From positions 310,001-374,000 of the forward strand of contig WKFK01000015.1 of the NCBI GenBank assembly GCA_014872815.1: a stretch of 64,000 nt of DNA. Direction: 5' to 3'. The stretch is from Paracoccaceae bacterium. Lineage in GTDB: Bacteria; Pseudomonadota; Alphaproteobacteria; Rhodobacterales; Rhodobacteraceae. The number at the start of each line of letters is the position of its first letter. Position 1 is the stretch's first letter. Position numbers and translations under genes: made by a program. Positions 45,407-53,644 of this stretch are shown one piece after another. The notes under the pieces are model-generated. The model searched no databases. It was given only the letters and a program-made list of their open reading frames with translations, and was not told the origin of the DNA.

Positions 45407-46831
45407 ATGAGCAGAGCTTTTGATTACTTTGTGGTCTTTGCGGAGATGCGGACCGGATCCAATTTCTTGGAAGCCAATATCAATGGGTTTGAAGGGCTGC
45501 AGTGCCTCGGCGAGGCGTTCAATCCGCATTTCATTGGCTATCCTAACAAGGACGACTGTTTGGGGGTGACGTTAGAGGAGCGCGTGGCGGACCCGCATGT
45601 TCTGATTGACAAGGTCAAAGACAATGAGGTCCTGTCTGGGTTTCGGTATTTCCATGATCATGAACCGAGGGTTCTGAATACGATCCTGAACGATCCGCGC
45701 TGCGCCAAGATTGTGCTGACCCGTAATCCGCTGGACAGTTATGTCAGTTGGAAGATTGCGCAAGAGACCGGGCAGTGGAAACTGACCGATGTGCGGCGCC
45801 GCCGTGAGAGCAAAGTTAAGTTTGATGGTCCTGAGTTCCGGCGCCATGTCGAAGAGCTACAAGATTTTCAGGTGACCTTGATGCGGGCGCTGCAAGTGAG
45901 CGGGCAGACGGCGTTTTATGTGGCCTATGAGGATTTGCAGGACATTCAGGTGATGAATGGTTTGGCGCGCTTTTTGGGGCTTAATGAGGACTTGCCAGAG
46001 CTGAACCAAAAGCTGAAGCGGCAGAATCCAAGCCCACTGTCAGAGAAAGTGTCCAATTTTGGAGAGGTGACTCTCGCTCTGGCGGATTTGGACCGGTTTA
46101 ACCTGAACCGGACGCCCAACTTTGAGCCTCGTCGTGGGGCGGCTGTACCAAGTTATGTGGCCTGTGCGGTGGCACCTCTGTTGTATTTGCCAATGCGGTC
46201 CGGTCCGCAGGCGGCTGTCACCCAGTGGATGGCCCAGATGGATCGCGTGGAGCCTGACGGTTTGATCCAGAGCTTTAGTCAAAAAAGTCTGCGACAATGG
46301 AAGAAGGCGCATAAAGGGCACCGCAGCTTTACTGTGATCCGCCATCCTGTGGCGCGCGTGCATGCGGCGTTCTGTGAATGCATTCTGGCCGCTGAACAAG
46401 GGGTCTACAAGAAGATCCGCAACACGTTGCGGCGTGTCTATAAGATGCCGTTGCCGAAGGACCCGCCCGGGGTGGAGTACACGGCGGAAGAGCATCGGGC
46501 CGGGTTTCTGGCTTTTCTCGGATTTGTGAAGGCGAATCTGGCCGGACAAACCGGGCTGCGACAGGACGCACATTGGGTGAGCCAGATCACGGCGATGCAG
46601 GGATTCGCGGATTTGGCGCTGCCCGATATGATCGTGCGTGAAGATGAGATGATGAGCTATCTGCCAGCCTTGGCGATGCAGGTTGGACGCATGGATGCGC
46701 CTGATCCTCAGGTGGTTGATCCCGGTCATCCCGTGGCACTGGAGGAGATTTACGATCATGAGATCGAAAAGCTCTGTCAGGAGATTTACAAACGCGATTA
46801 CATCGCGTTTGGCTTTGAGGCATGGGCATAA
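45407..46831 (+). CDS. Two-domain sulfotransferase
   Basis: A 474-residue protein that appears to join two sulfotransferase domains. Residues 1-235 have the PAPS 5'-phosphosulfate loop RTGSNFLE (15-22) and the 3'-phosphate motif VLTRNPLDSYVSWKIA near 100, as in NodH/Stf0-type enzymes. Residues 245-474 have VIRHPVARVHAAFCECIL near 307 and HWVSQITAMQGF near 388, as in the Sulfotransfer_2 carbohydrate group; its own first loop (LPMRSGPQAAV) is less conserved. The product would sulfate the glycan made by neighbouring genes, using PAPS; cysQ at 33.0 kb would clear the PAP formed. Confidence 0.8.
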   Translation: MSRAFDYFVVFAEMRTGSNFLEANINGFEGLQCLGEAFNPHFIGYPNKDDCLGVTLEERVADPHVLIDKVKDNEVLSGFRYFHDHEPRVLNTILNDPRCAKIVLTRNPLDSYVSWKIAQETGQWKLTDVRRRRESKVKFDGPEFRRHVEELQDFQVTLMRALQVSGQTAFYVAYEDLQDIQVMNGLARFLGLNEDLPELNQKLKRQNPSPLSEKVSNFGEVTLALADLDRFNLNRTPNFEPRRGAAVPSYVACAVAPLLYLPMRSGPQAAVTQWMAQMDRVEPDGLIQSFSQKSLRQWKKAHKGHRSFTVIRHPVARVHAAFCECILAAEQGVYKKIRNTLRRVYKMPLPKDPPGVEYTAEEHRAGFLAFLGFVKANLAGQTGLRQDAHWVSQITAMQGFADLALPDMIVREDEMMSYLPALAMQVGRMDAPDPQVVDPGHPVALEEIYDHEIEKLCQEIYKRDYIAFGFEAWA

Positions 46832-46864
46832 AAAACGCGCCATCAGCAGGGCTGCGGCGCGCTT
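46832..46864 (-). terminator. Terminator of the rnd-ptsN operon
   Basis: On the minus strand GCGCGCC and GGCGCGT pair across a 14-nt loop and are followed by a T-run. It lies 22 bp beyond the ptsN stop and directly after the convergent sulfotransferase stop. Confidence 0.7.
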
Positions 46865-46886
46865 CCAGAAACCTCAGACACCGTGT

Positions 46887-47351
46887 TTAGGCCGCCTGGA
46901 CTTTGTCGCTTTCGGTCAAAATCGTGAACAGCGTGCTGGCCGTTGGGTTGGCACGCAGTTTGGCGCAGATGGATGTTTCGCGCAGGCGACGTGACACTTT
47001 GGCCAGGGCTTTCAGATGCTCGACCCCCGCGTCTTCTGGCGCAAAAAGCGCAAAGGCGATGTCAATCGGCTGCCGATCCACCGCGTTGAAATCAACAGGT
47101 TTTTCCAACAGGATAAAGGCCCCGACCACAGCGTCGAGACCATCAAATCGGGCGTGCGGCAAGGCCACCCCGTGGCCCACGCCTGTGGGTCCAAGGGTTT
47201 CGCGTTCAATCAAGGCTTCGACAACTGCAGGTGCATTGAGCCCATAGGCGGATTCCGCCAGGTCGCCAAATTCTTGCAACAAACGCTTTTTGCTTGAGGC
47301 GGCTGTGACAACACGTACCGCCTCAGGCTTGAGGATCGTAGAAAGGTCCAT
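46887..47351 (-). CDS. ptsN: Nitrogen-regulatory PTS IIA protein
   Basis: PtsN (154 residues) is the EIIA component of the PTS-Ntr phosphorelay, which regulates potassium, nitrogen and carbon responses rather than moving sugars. The phosphorylated histidine is H66 in HGVALPHARF. The start MDLSTILKPEAV gives the exact family length; a longer reading adds 14 residues overlapping the gap. It follows hpf by 42 bp and ends the rnd-kpsF-lptCAB-hpf-ptsN gene string. Confidence 0.94.
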   Translation of the reverse strand: MDLSTILKPEAVRVVTAASSKKRLLQEFGDLAESAYGLNAPAVVEALIERETLGPTGVGHGVALPHARFDGLDAVVGAFILLEKPVDFNAVDRQPIDIAFALFAPEDAGVEHLKALAKVSRRLRETSICAKLRANPTASTLFTILTESDKVQAA

Positions 47352-47393
47352 AGGGCCTGTATCTCCGGAGCGCGCTTGTATGCGCTTACTCAC

Positions 47394-47963
47394 TTATGCT
47401 TGCGGATCAATCCAGCCGATATTGCCGTCCTCACGGCGATAGACCACGTTCAATCCGTCTTTACCTTCGTTCTTGAAGACAAGCACCGGGGACCCTGCAA
47501 GTTCCATCTGCATCACGGCTTCGCCAACGCTCAGGGATGGGATCTTGGTCTCCATCTCGGCAACGATGACAGGCTGCAGGGTGTCGGGCTCGGCCTCATG
47601 TTCTTCAGCTTCAGGCGCGAGGATATACGAGGAAGCGCCGAAAAGTTCAACCGGGTCCTGACGTTCCTTATGGTGATCCTTCAGTCGGCGCTTATACCGA
47701 CGCAGTTGTTTGTCCATTTTTTCCGCACAACTGTCAAAAGCGGCGTAGATTTCAGTTTCATGTGCCTTGGCTTGTGCGGTCAATCCGGTGGACAGATGCA
47801 CGGTGGCCTCGCAGACATATTCGTGCGCGTGTTTGGAGAACGTGATCGTCGCATCGGTGGGTCTGCCGGCGTATTTGTCCAAAACACTGCCAAGCTCAGT
47901 TTTCACGTGAGTTTGTAGAGCATCACCAACGTCGATGTGTTTTCCGGTAATCTGATAGCGCAT
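47394..47963 (-). CDS. hpf: Ribosome hibernation promoting factor, long form
   Basis: A 189-residue HPF of the long type, which dimerises ribosomes into inactive 100S particles in stationary phase. The N-terminal ribosome-binding domain runs from MRYQITGKHIDVGDALQTHV to about 105 (with the DSCAEKMDKQLRRYKRRLKDH basic helix), and the C-terminal dimerisation domain of about 60 residues includes GEAVMQMELAGSPVLVFKN and GNIGWIDP. The rpoN gene that often lies between lptB and hpf is absent; a 228-bp gap with a possible own promoter takes its place. Confidence 0.94.
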   Translation of the reverse strand: MRYQITGKHIDVGDALQTHVKTELGSVLDKYAGRPTDATITFSKHAHEYVCEATVHLSTGLTAQAKAHETEIYAAFDSCAEKMDKQLRRYKRRLKDHHKERQDPVELFGASSYILAPEAEEHEAEPDTLQPVIVAEMETKIPSLSVGEAVMQMELAGSPVLVFKNEGKDGLNVVYRREDGNIGWIDPQA

Positions 47964-48126
47964 CCTGTCTCCTTTTCGATGACATGTCGGACCACGGGCT
48001 TGAGATGCCCGTTATCAGTTAGGTCCGAATGCTGGAAATCGACATTGCCAACCCTTGCGAAAGACCGGGCCTTGTTGCGAAGGCCGCCACGGTCACAGCG
48101 GTGGGTCGATCAAATGTCATGAGACT

Positions 48127-48155
48127 ATTTGAGTAGGCAGACGGTTAAGAGTCAA
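48127..48155 (-). promoter_or_regulatory. hpf: Possible sigma-70-type promoter for hpf-ptsN
   Basis: On the minus strand TTGACT (48150-48155), 17 bp and TCAAAT (48127-48132) lie about 165 bp before the hpf start. The rest of the 228-bp gap shows no gene. Confidence 0.4.
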
Positions 48156-48191
48156 TGATCGAGCGCAAGAATGTGCGCTTTTCCGCGCGGG

Positions 48192-48950
48192 TCAGGAGAT
48201 ACGGAAGTTTTCGCCAAGGTAGACGCGGCGCACGTTTTCGTTCTCGACCACTTCGTCCGGGGTACCGGACATGAGCACTTTGCCGTCGTGCAGGATGTAG
48301 GCCCGGTCCACGATTTCCAGAGTCTCACGGACGTTGTGGTCCGTGATCAGCACGCCAATGCCGCGTTTTTTCAAGTCCGCCACCAGATGGCGGATGTCAC
48401 CCACGGAGATCGGGTCCACACCTGCAAAAGGTTCATCCAGCAGCAGGTATTTGGGGTCTGCTGCCAAACAGCGCGCGATTTCCACGCGGCGGCGTTCGCC
48501 ACCTGACAGAGCTAGGGCAGGCGCGCGGCGCAGGTGTTCGATGGAAAACTCGCTGAGCAGTTCTTCGAGGCGTTCGCGGCGCTTGTGGCGGTCCTTGTGG
48601 GTGATGTCGAGGATCGCGGTGATGTTGTCTTCCACCGACAGGCCGCGGAAGATCGACATTTCCTGCGGCAGATAGCCGATGCCTAATTTGGCGCGGCGGT
48701 ACATGGGGAGCGTGGTGACATCGCGACCATCAATGGACACGCGGCCGCCTTCGGGCACCAACAATCCTGCGACGGCATAAAACGTGGTGGTTTTGCCAGA
48801 GCCGTTGGGCCCCAACAAAGCGACCACTTCACCGCGTTGCAGCTCCATCGAGAAATCACGGATCACCACCCGTTTGCGGTAGGCTTTTCGCAGGCTTTGC
48901 ACCTGCAGTCCGGAGCTGCCTTGAGTGACGGAGAGATCAGGTTTGGCCAT
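48192..48950 (-). CDS. lptB: LPS export ABC transporter ATPase LptB
   Basis: LptB (252 residues) powers extraction of lipopolysaccharide from the inner membrane with LptF and LptG (not in the window). The Walker [10 protein letters not shown], signature [16 protein letters not shown], Walker [13 protein letters not shown] and H-loop TDHNVRETL are intact, and FAGVDPISV is typical of LptB. It starts 2 bp after the lptA stop. Confidence 0.96.
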   Translation of the reverse strand: MAKPDLSVTQGSSGLQVQSLRKAYRKRVVIRDFSMELQRGEVVALLGPNGSGKTTTFYAVAGLLVPEGGRVSIDGRDVTTLPMYRRAKLGIGYLPQEMSIFRGLSVEDNITAILDITHKDRHKRRERLEELLSEFSIEHLRRAPALALSGGERRRVEIARCLAADPKYLLLDEPFAGVDPISVGDIRHLVADLKKRGIGVLITDHNVRETLEIVDRAYILHDGKVLMSGTPDEVVENENVRRVYLGENFRIS

Positions 48951-48952
48951 GA

Positions 48953-49435
48953 TTACTGGGACTTCAGAACTGTTTTGACGTTGCCGGTCATTTGCGCGGT
49001 GTTGGCCGTTAGGTTTAGGTGCATTTTATCTGCGGTGATGGTGGTTGTGTCCTGCACAACGGTTACGTTGCCGGTCATAACAACAGTTCCATCGTCAATG
49101 CTATAGGTCGCCTCGTTTGCCTCTGCAGCGTCCGGCCCTTGCACAAGCAAGACGTTGCCCTCTGCCACCAGTCGAGCGATGGCTTTGGTTTCTTGATTGT
49201 AGTGGACGTTCACTTTGTCGGCGGTCATGCGCATCTCGCCTTGAGACACATCCACCTTGCCCTCAAACACTGCGCTGCCGTCAGATTGATTGACCGAGAG
49301 CGACTCTGCGGTGACTTCAACAGGAAGGCCGGTGTCTTGTTGCAATTGGCCAAACCCAACCTGAAACCCCTGTGCCATTCCCGACATTGGCGCTAACGCC
49401 ATTAGGGAAACTGCCAACGCACGGAATAAATACAC
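48953..49435 (-). CDS. lptA: LPS transport periplasmic protein LptA
   Basis: LptA (160 residues) forms the periplasmic bridge for lipopolysaccharide. A GTG start with GAGG upstream yields a signal peptide ([16 protein letters not shown] ... GMAQG). The OstA-like beta-jellyroll shows the repeats [20 protein letters not shown] and [19 protein letters not shown]. It sits between lptC and lptB, 14 and 2 bp apart. Confidence 0.92.
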   Translation of the reverse strand: MYLFRALAVSLMALAPMSGMAQGFQVGFGQLQQDTGLPVEVTAESLSVNQSDGSAVFEGKVDVSQGEMRMTADKVNVHYNQETKAIARLVAEGNVLLVQGPDAAEANEATYSIDDGTVVMTGNVTVVQDTTTITADKMHLNLTANTAQMTGNVKTVLKSQ

Positions 49436-49449
49436 AGAGACACCTCGTT

Positions 49450-50052
49450 CTATTTTGGGGGCGTGTATACCAGTCGCACACCTTTTGTGAAAAACAAATA
49501 TATTTCATTGTTTTCCCCAGAAGGGCGCAGGGCCATACGGCCAGCGTCGAGCCGACCAATGGCGCTCTCTGCGGTGACGTCACTGACGGTTTCCGCGCGC
49601 GCATCTTCCAACCCAAAGATCATGTTTTCAGTGACAATTGTGTACCCTGCGGAGGTTACAATTTCGACGCCACCGTTCAGTTCGACTTCTTGAAAACTGC
49701 CATCCATTTCGCCCGCATCCGCCCGAACGGTGATTTCCGTTCCTGCCTCCGAGGTGATTAGCGCACCGACCTGTTCCGCGATGATGCGGGAGGAGTCTTC
49801 GATATCAGGGTGAGCGGTGGCAGAGGTGAGGGTGATTTTGTGGCCGTCATCGGTTTGACCGGTAATATAGGGCGCTGTGATTTGCCGATCACGTAGGCGT
49901 TTTTCCAGTTCCACATCCGCAAACGGAATCGCGCTTTCCAGATCCACTTCGTGGGAGATCAGGAAGAGCGTGGACAGGATGCCAAGCGCGGTCAGGGGCA
50001 GGAGCACCTTTAGCCAGGCGACCAGATTGGAATATGTGAGGCGGCGTACCAC
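49450..50052 (-). CDS. lptC: LPS export protein LptC
   Basis: LptC passes lipopolysaccharide from the LptBFG complex to LptA. The start is placed at GTG 50052, 4 bp after the kpsF stop, giving 200 residues with an N-terminal membrane anchor (LVAWLKVLLPLTALGILSTLFL) and an OstA-like domain (ITAPYITGQTDDGHKITLTS, VELNGGVEIVTSAGY). Earlier in-frame starts would read into kpsF. Similarity is weak in sequence, as usual for LptC, but length, anchor and position are right. Confidence 0.85.
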   Translation of the reverse strand: MVRRLTYSNLVAWLKVLLPLTALGILSTLFLISHEVDLESAIPFADVELEKRLRDRQITAPYITGQTDDGHKITLTSATAHPDIEDSSRIIAEQVGALITSEAGTEITVRADAGEMDGSFQEVELNGGVEIVTSAGYTIVTENMIFGLEDARAETVSDVTAESAIGRLDAGRMALRPSGENNEIYLFFTKGVRLVYTPPK

Positions 50053-50056
50053 CGGT

Positions 50057-51031
50057 TTAGCCGAGCCCGGCGCGCAGGCAGTCGTGGATATGGAGCAGGC
50101 CTTCCGGCGTGCCTTTGCCATTGGGGTCAACCACAAAAAGGCAGGTGATCTTGCGCTGGTTCATGATGGCGACGGCCTCTTCGGCCAAAGCGCCGGGCGC
50201 AATGGTTTGCGGAGCGGCGGTCATGACTTCTATTGCGGTGCGATCCAGTAAGCCATCCATGTGACGCCGCAAGTCGCCATCGGTGACAATGCCGAGCAGC
50301 GCACCTGTGTCGTCGGTTACGCCCACAACTCCGAACCCCTTTTGGCTGATCTCCAGAAGGGCATCACTCATTGGGGTTTGTGCGTCGATCAATGGGAGCG
50401 CGTCGCCGACATGCATGAGGTCACGTACGCGGGAAAGCTGCGCGCCCAGTTTGCCACCCGGATGGAACTCCCGGAAGTTCTCCGGAGTGAACTTCCGGTG
50501 CTCCATAAGCGCCACGGCTAGCGCATCGCCGAGCGCAAGGGTCATTGTGGTGGTTGTGGTCGGGACCACGCCGGTGCCGCAGGCTTCTTCTGCTTTCGGC
50601 AAGATCAGGCCCACGTCGCTTTGTTTGATCAACGTGCTGTCTGCGCGACTGGCAACACCGATCAGGGGAATATTAAAGCGGCGTGTATAGGCCACAAGGT
50701 CTGCCAGCTCTGGGGTTTCGCCGGAGTTGGAGAGCACAAGCGCAACATCGCCTTGGGCCATCATGCCAAGATCGCCATGACTGGCTTCAGCCGGGTGTAC
50801 AAAATGCGCAGGCGTGCCAGTGGACGCAAATGTAGCGGCGATTTTGCGGGCGATGTGGCCGGATTTACCCATTCCGGAGATGATGACCCGGCCCTTGGCA
50901 GAGAGCAGCAGTTCAGTTGCCTCGCCAAACTCGGCACCCAAGCTGTCGCCCAAGGCAGAGAGCGCTGCGGTCTCGATAGAGATCACACGGCGCGCCGTTG
51001 CCAAAAAGGTTTGTTTGTCGGCGTCAGTCAT
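50057..51031 (-). CDS. kpsF: Arabinose-5-phosphate isomerase
   Basis: KpsF/KdsD (324 residues) makes D-arabinose 5-phosphate, the first dedicated step to Kdo. The SIS domain (about 45-175) has VIISGMGKSGHIARKIAATFAS and LVLSNSGETPELADLV; two CBS domains cover about 205-324. It shares an operon with lptC, lptA and lptB and complements kdsB at 33.8 kb. The coding region contains a perfect 10-bp inverted repeat (50471-50498). Confidence 0.95.
   Translation of the reverse strand: MTDADKQTFLATARRVISIETAALSALGDSLGAEFGEATELLLSAKGRVIISGMGKSGHIARKIAATFASTGTPAHFVHPAEASHGDLGMMAQGDVALVLSNSGETPELADLVAYTRRFNIPLIGVASRADSTLIKQSDVGLILPKAEEACGTGVVPTTTTTMTLALGDALAVALMEHRKFTPENFREFHPGGKLGAQLSRVRDLMHVGDALPLIDAQTPMSDALLEISQKGFGVVGVTDDTGALLGIVTDGDLRRHMDGLLDRTAIEVMTAAPQTIAPGALAEEAVAIMNQRKITCLFVVDPNGKGTPEGLLHIHDCLRAGLG
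50471..50498. repeat. Perfect 10-bp inverted repeat inside kpsF
   Basis: CCGGAAGTTC (50471-50480) and GAACTTCCGG (50489-50498) flank an 8-bp spacer. It encodes ordinary kpsF sequence, so it may be coincidental, but it is strong enough to fold in RNA. Confidence 0.6.
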
Positions 51032-51043
51032 GGGGCGGCTCCG

Positions 51044-51655
51044 TTAGTGCGCAAAGATGTCCTGTTCCGGCCAGCCAGCCAGATCCAACTTGGCACGGGT
51101 CGGCAGGAAGTCGAAACAGGCTTGTGCCACTTCGGTGCGGCCTTCGCGGGCAAGGCGTTCGTTCAACTTTTCGCGCAGGCCGTGCAGGTACAACACGTCG
51201 GAGGCGGCGTAATCAAGTTGCGCGTCGGTCAATGTTTCTGCGCCCCAGTCACTCATTTGCTGTTGCTTGGAGACGTCGACGCTCAGCAGTTCCTGAAGCA
51301 GGCTTTTCAGGCCGTGACGGTCAGTGTAGGTGCGCACCAGCTTGGAGGCAATTTTGGTGCAGTAGACGGGCGCAGTGAGGGCGCCAAAAGCGTGATACAT
51401 GGCGGCGATGTCAAAGCGACCAAAGTGGAAGAGCTTCAGTACATTTGGATCTTCGAGCATCTTGCACAGGTTTGGCGCTTCGGTCTGACCTTTGGCGACT
51501 TGCACAAGGTGGGCGTTGCCGTCACCGCTGGACATTTGGATTACGCAGAGGCGGTCCCGGTGAGGGTTGAGCCCCATGGTCTCACAATCAATCGCCACAA
51601 CCGGGCCAAGGTCCAGGTCATCGGGTAGGTCGTTTTGGTAAAGGAAGTTTGCCAT
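51044..51655 (-). CDS. rnd: Ribonuclease D (short form)
   Basis: A 203-residue DEDDy 3'-5' exoribonuclease for tRNA and small RNA maturation. Catalytic residues appear in AIDCETMGL (D, E), HFGRFDIAAM (D) and the final YAASDVLYL (Y, D). The C-terminal HRDC domains of E. coli RNase D are absent, so this is the exonuclease core only, as in many alphaproteobacteria. The start MANFLYQNDLP gives the family length. It starts the leftward operon, 12 bp before kpsF. Confidence 0.92.
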   Translation of the reverse strand: MANFLYQNDLPDDLDLGPVVAIDCETMGLNPHRDRLCVIQMSSGDGNAHLVQVAKGQTEAPNLCKMLEDPNVLKLFHFGRFDIAAMYHAFGALTAPVYCTKIASKLVRTYTDRHGLKSLLQELLSVDVSKQQQMSDWGAETLTDAQLDYAASDVLYLHGLREKLNERLAREGRTEVAQACFDFLPTRAKLDLAGWPEQDIFAH

Positions 51656-51800
51656 GTGTGCCTCAATGTCTCTGATGACAAGCACTTACGGCTTTGTGCT
51701 GAGTGTTTCAATGTTTCGCGCGGGATTGTTGATATTCCGGCATCTGGTTGCTCAGGAAGGACGGCTTTACGGCGTGGGCGCGACATCCTAAGTATCGCCA

Positions 51801-52559
51801 ATGGATAATTCAGCCCACCAAACCGTAAGTGATGCGCTGCGCATGGAACTTGAGACTCTGGCTGGCCAGGACGGCCCGCGTGTTCAGCGGATTGAGGTCG
51901 AAGGACGGGTGTTCTGGATCAAGCGGGTCGAGCAGTTGGGACTGCGGTATCGCCTTCAGAAGGGGGATCCACGTAAGGCCTTTGAGCGGGAGCGGTTGGC
52001 GTATCGCGAGATGAATGCCGCGCAGGCTCCGGTGCCGCAGGTGGTGGCCGAGGGGGCGGATTTCCTGGTGTTGCCGGATTGTGGATTGGACTTGCGTAGA
52101 TTGTTGGAGCGCGAGGACGATTTGGCAAAACGGACGCGGATGTTGGTGGATGCCAGTGTGATGCTGGCTGAGTTTCACAATCTCGGATTTGCACATGGGC
52201 GACCCAGCCCCAAGGATATGTGCCAGGTTGATGGGCGCATGCAGCTGTTGGATTTTGAGCGCTACAAACATGCCAATAACACGCCGGTTGGACAGGCGCG
52301 GGACTTGGTGGTGTTTGCGTTCAACGTGGCGGCGCATTCGCCACAGATGCGGGGCGACCTACAAGAGGCGATGGCGGCCTATCGGGAGAATTCGGACACC
52401 GCGGTCTGGCCTTTGGCGCAGCGCTGGTGCCGGTGGTTGCGGTGGACCGCATGGGTGACCAAACCGTTGCAGAAGCGGCCGGAGGGGCGGGCCCTGGAGT
52501 TCAAAGCGATTCCGGTGGTCATGGATTTGTTTCTGTCCGAAGACAAACCGCTGGTCTGA
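51801..52559 (+). CDS. Atypical kinase-like protein (LPS kinase/Bud32-like)
   Basis: A 252-residue protein with a kinase-like layout: RVFWIKRVEQL with the candidate ATP lysine K41, FERERLAYREM (C-helix glutamate), a catalytic-loop equivalent AHGRPSPKDM (131-140) and LLDFERYK with D151. In ordinary kinases the loop reads HxD; here HGR replaces it and an aspartate occurs later (KD). I believe relatives share this variant, which would make it a distinct family rather than a broken gene. Roles in such relatives include sugar or lipid A-core phosphorylation. Neighbouring LPS genes support that, but it is inference. It converges with the DUF1513 gene. Confidence 0.7.
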   Translation: MDNSAHQTVSDALRMELETLAGQDGPRVQRIEVEGRVFWIKRVEQLGLRYRLQKGDPRKAFERERLAYREMNAAQAPVPQVVAEGADFLVLPDCGLDLRRLLEREDDLAKRTRMLVDASVMLAEFHNLGFAHGRPSPKDMCQVDGRMQLLDFERYKHANNTPVGQARDLVVFAFNVAAHSPQMRGDLQEAMAAYRENSDTAVWPLAQRWCRWLRWTAWVTKPLQKRPEGRALEFKAIPVVMDLFLSEDKPLV

Positions 52560-52567
52560 GGGCTGGC

Positions 52568-53644
52568 CTAGGCTTGCGGGGTAATCGCGATCAGGTGGTT
52601 GTCCCACTGCAAGGGGTGCTGCGCGGTGTTGCTTTGCAGGGTGCCGATGATGCCGGTGCCGGTAGTGAAGACAAACCCGTCTGATGTGGGGCCAATGCCA
52701 CAGACATCTTTTGCCGAAAGGATCGCGCTGGGCTGGCCAGTCTCGGTGTCAAAGACATGCAGGACATTGCCGCGCGGCGAGGTGATGGCGACGAGGCCGC
52801 CATCGTTTGAGAGGGCCACGCTGCCGGCGTAGCCTTGCAATTGTTGCTGCGCTTTTGGTGGCGCGGTGAGGAGTTTTGTCTCGGTGCCGCGTTGATGGAG
52901 GCCAAGCAAGGGCTGAGTGGCGGATTTGTTGCCTTGCCATTGCATCGCGAAGGCGACGAGGCCGTCAGAGCGCACAGCCAAGTGACGGATGGAGTTTTTG
53001 TGCAGGCTTGCAGTCAGTTCGACCCGTTCCAGAACTTCGCCCGCCAAGCTGACATAGCTGAGATTGGGCGCCATCACTGGGATATTGAGTTTGCTGCGGC
53101 CCATGTCGGGGTGGGTCTCGATGCCACCGTTGGCAACAACCAGGGTCTGCCCATCTGGCATGAGTTTGAGGTCATGTGGGCCAACCCCGCCGGAGGAAAA
53201 TTCGCCAATGCGGGTGTAGTTTTGTGTGACGTCCCAGAGGCCGATGACGCCTTCCCCGGCTTCAAAGTCATTTTCAGACGTGAAGAGCGTGCTGCCGTCC
53301 GCAGAGAAGGCGCCATGGCCGTAGAAGTGGCGGCCTGCTGGGGCGGTGAGGGTATTCAAAACCGCACCATCGCGGCAATCCATCACCAAGGCAAAAGTGC
53401 CAGGACGACGGGCAAAGGCGACTGCTTCGGCGCGCTCAGGATGGGCGGTGGCGGCGTGGCCGCGGGCTGGCAATGGGATAGTGAAGGTGATCTCACCAGT
53501 GGTGGTGAGCCCCGCAAGCAGATAGGTGCCGTCAGGGGCGCGGGCGGCGGACAGGTAGTCTGGCGTGCCAACGCTGCTCCATCCCGCGCTGGGCAAGAGG
53601 CTGGTGGCGGCAAGGCCCGCAAGCATGCGGCGGCGGGTGACCAT
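52568..53644 (-). CDS. DUF1513 protein, Tat-exported, of the imelysin locus
   Basis: A 358-residue periplasmic protein. The start MVTRRRMLAGLAATSLLP is a twin-arginine signal. The mature part (about 26-358) looks like a beta-propeller: repeated strands such as GTFALVMDCRDGAVLNTL, GEGVIGLWDV, SGGVGPHDLKLMPDGQTLVVANGG and IRHLAVRSDGLVAFAMQWQG. The GPHDLKLMPDG-type loops match the DUF1513 family, which is found beside imelysin genes; its activity is not known to me. It overlaps the second imelysin gene by one base and ends the operon. Confidence 0.85.
   Translation of the reverse strand: MVTRRRMLAGLAATSLLPSAGWSSVGTPDYLSAARAPDGTYLLAGLTTTGEITFTIPLPARGHAATAHPERAEAVAFARRPGTFALVMDCRDGAVLNTLTAPAGRHFYGHGAFSADGSTLFTSENDFEAGEGVIGLWDVTQNYTRIGEFSSGGVGPHDLKLMPDGQTLVVANGGIETHPDMGRSKLNIPVMAPNLSYVSLAGEVLERVELTASLHKNSIRHLAVRSDGLVAFAMQWQGNKSATQPLLGLHQRGTETKLLTAPPKAQQQLQGYAGSVALSNDGGLVAITSPRGNVLHVFDTETGQPSAILSAKDVCGIGPTSDGFVFTTGTGIIGTLQSNTAQHPLQWDNHLIAITPQA

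Noticed and set aside
48030-48110. Possible sigma-54 promoter before hpf
   Set aside because: TGGC and GC elements on the minus strand occur, but the spacing is two bases short of the -24/-12 rule.
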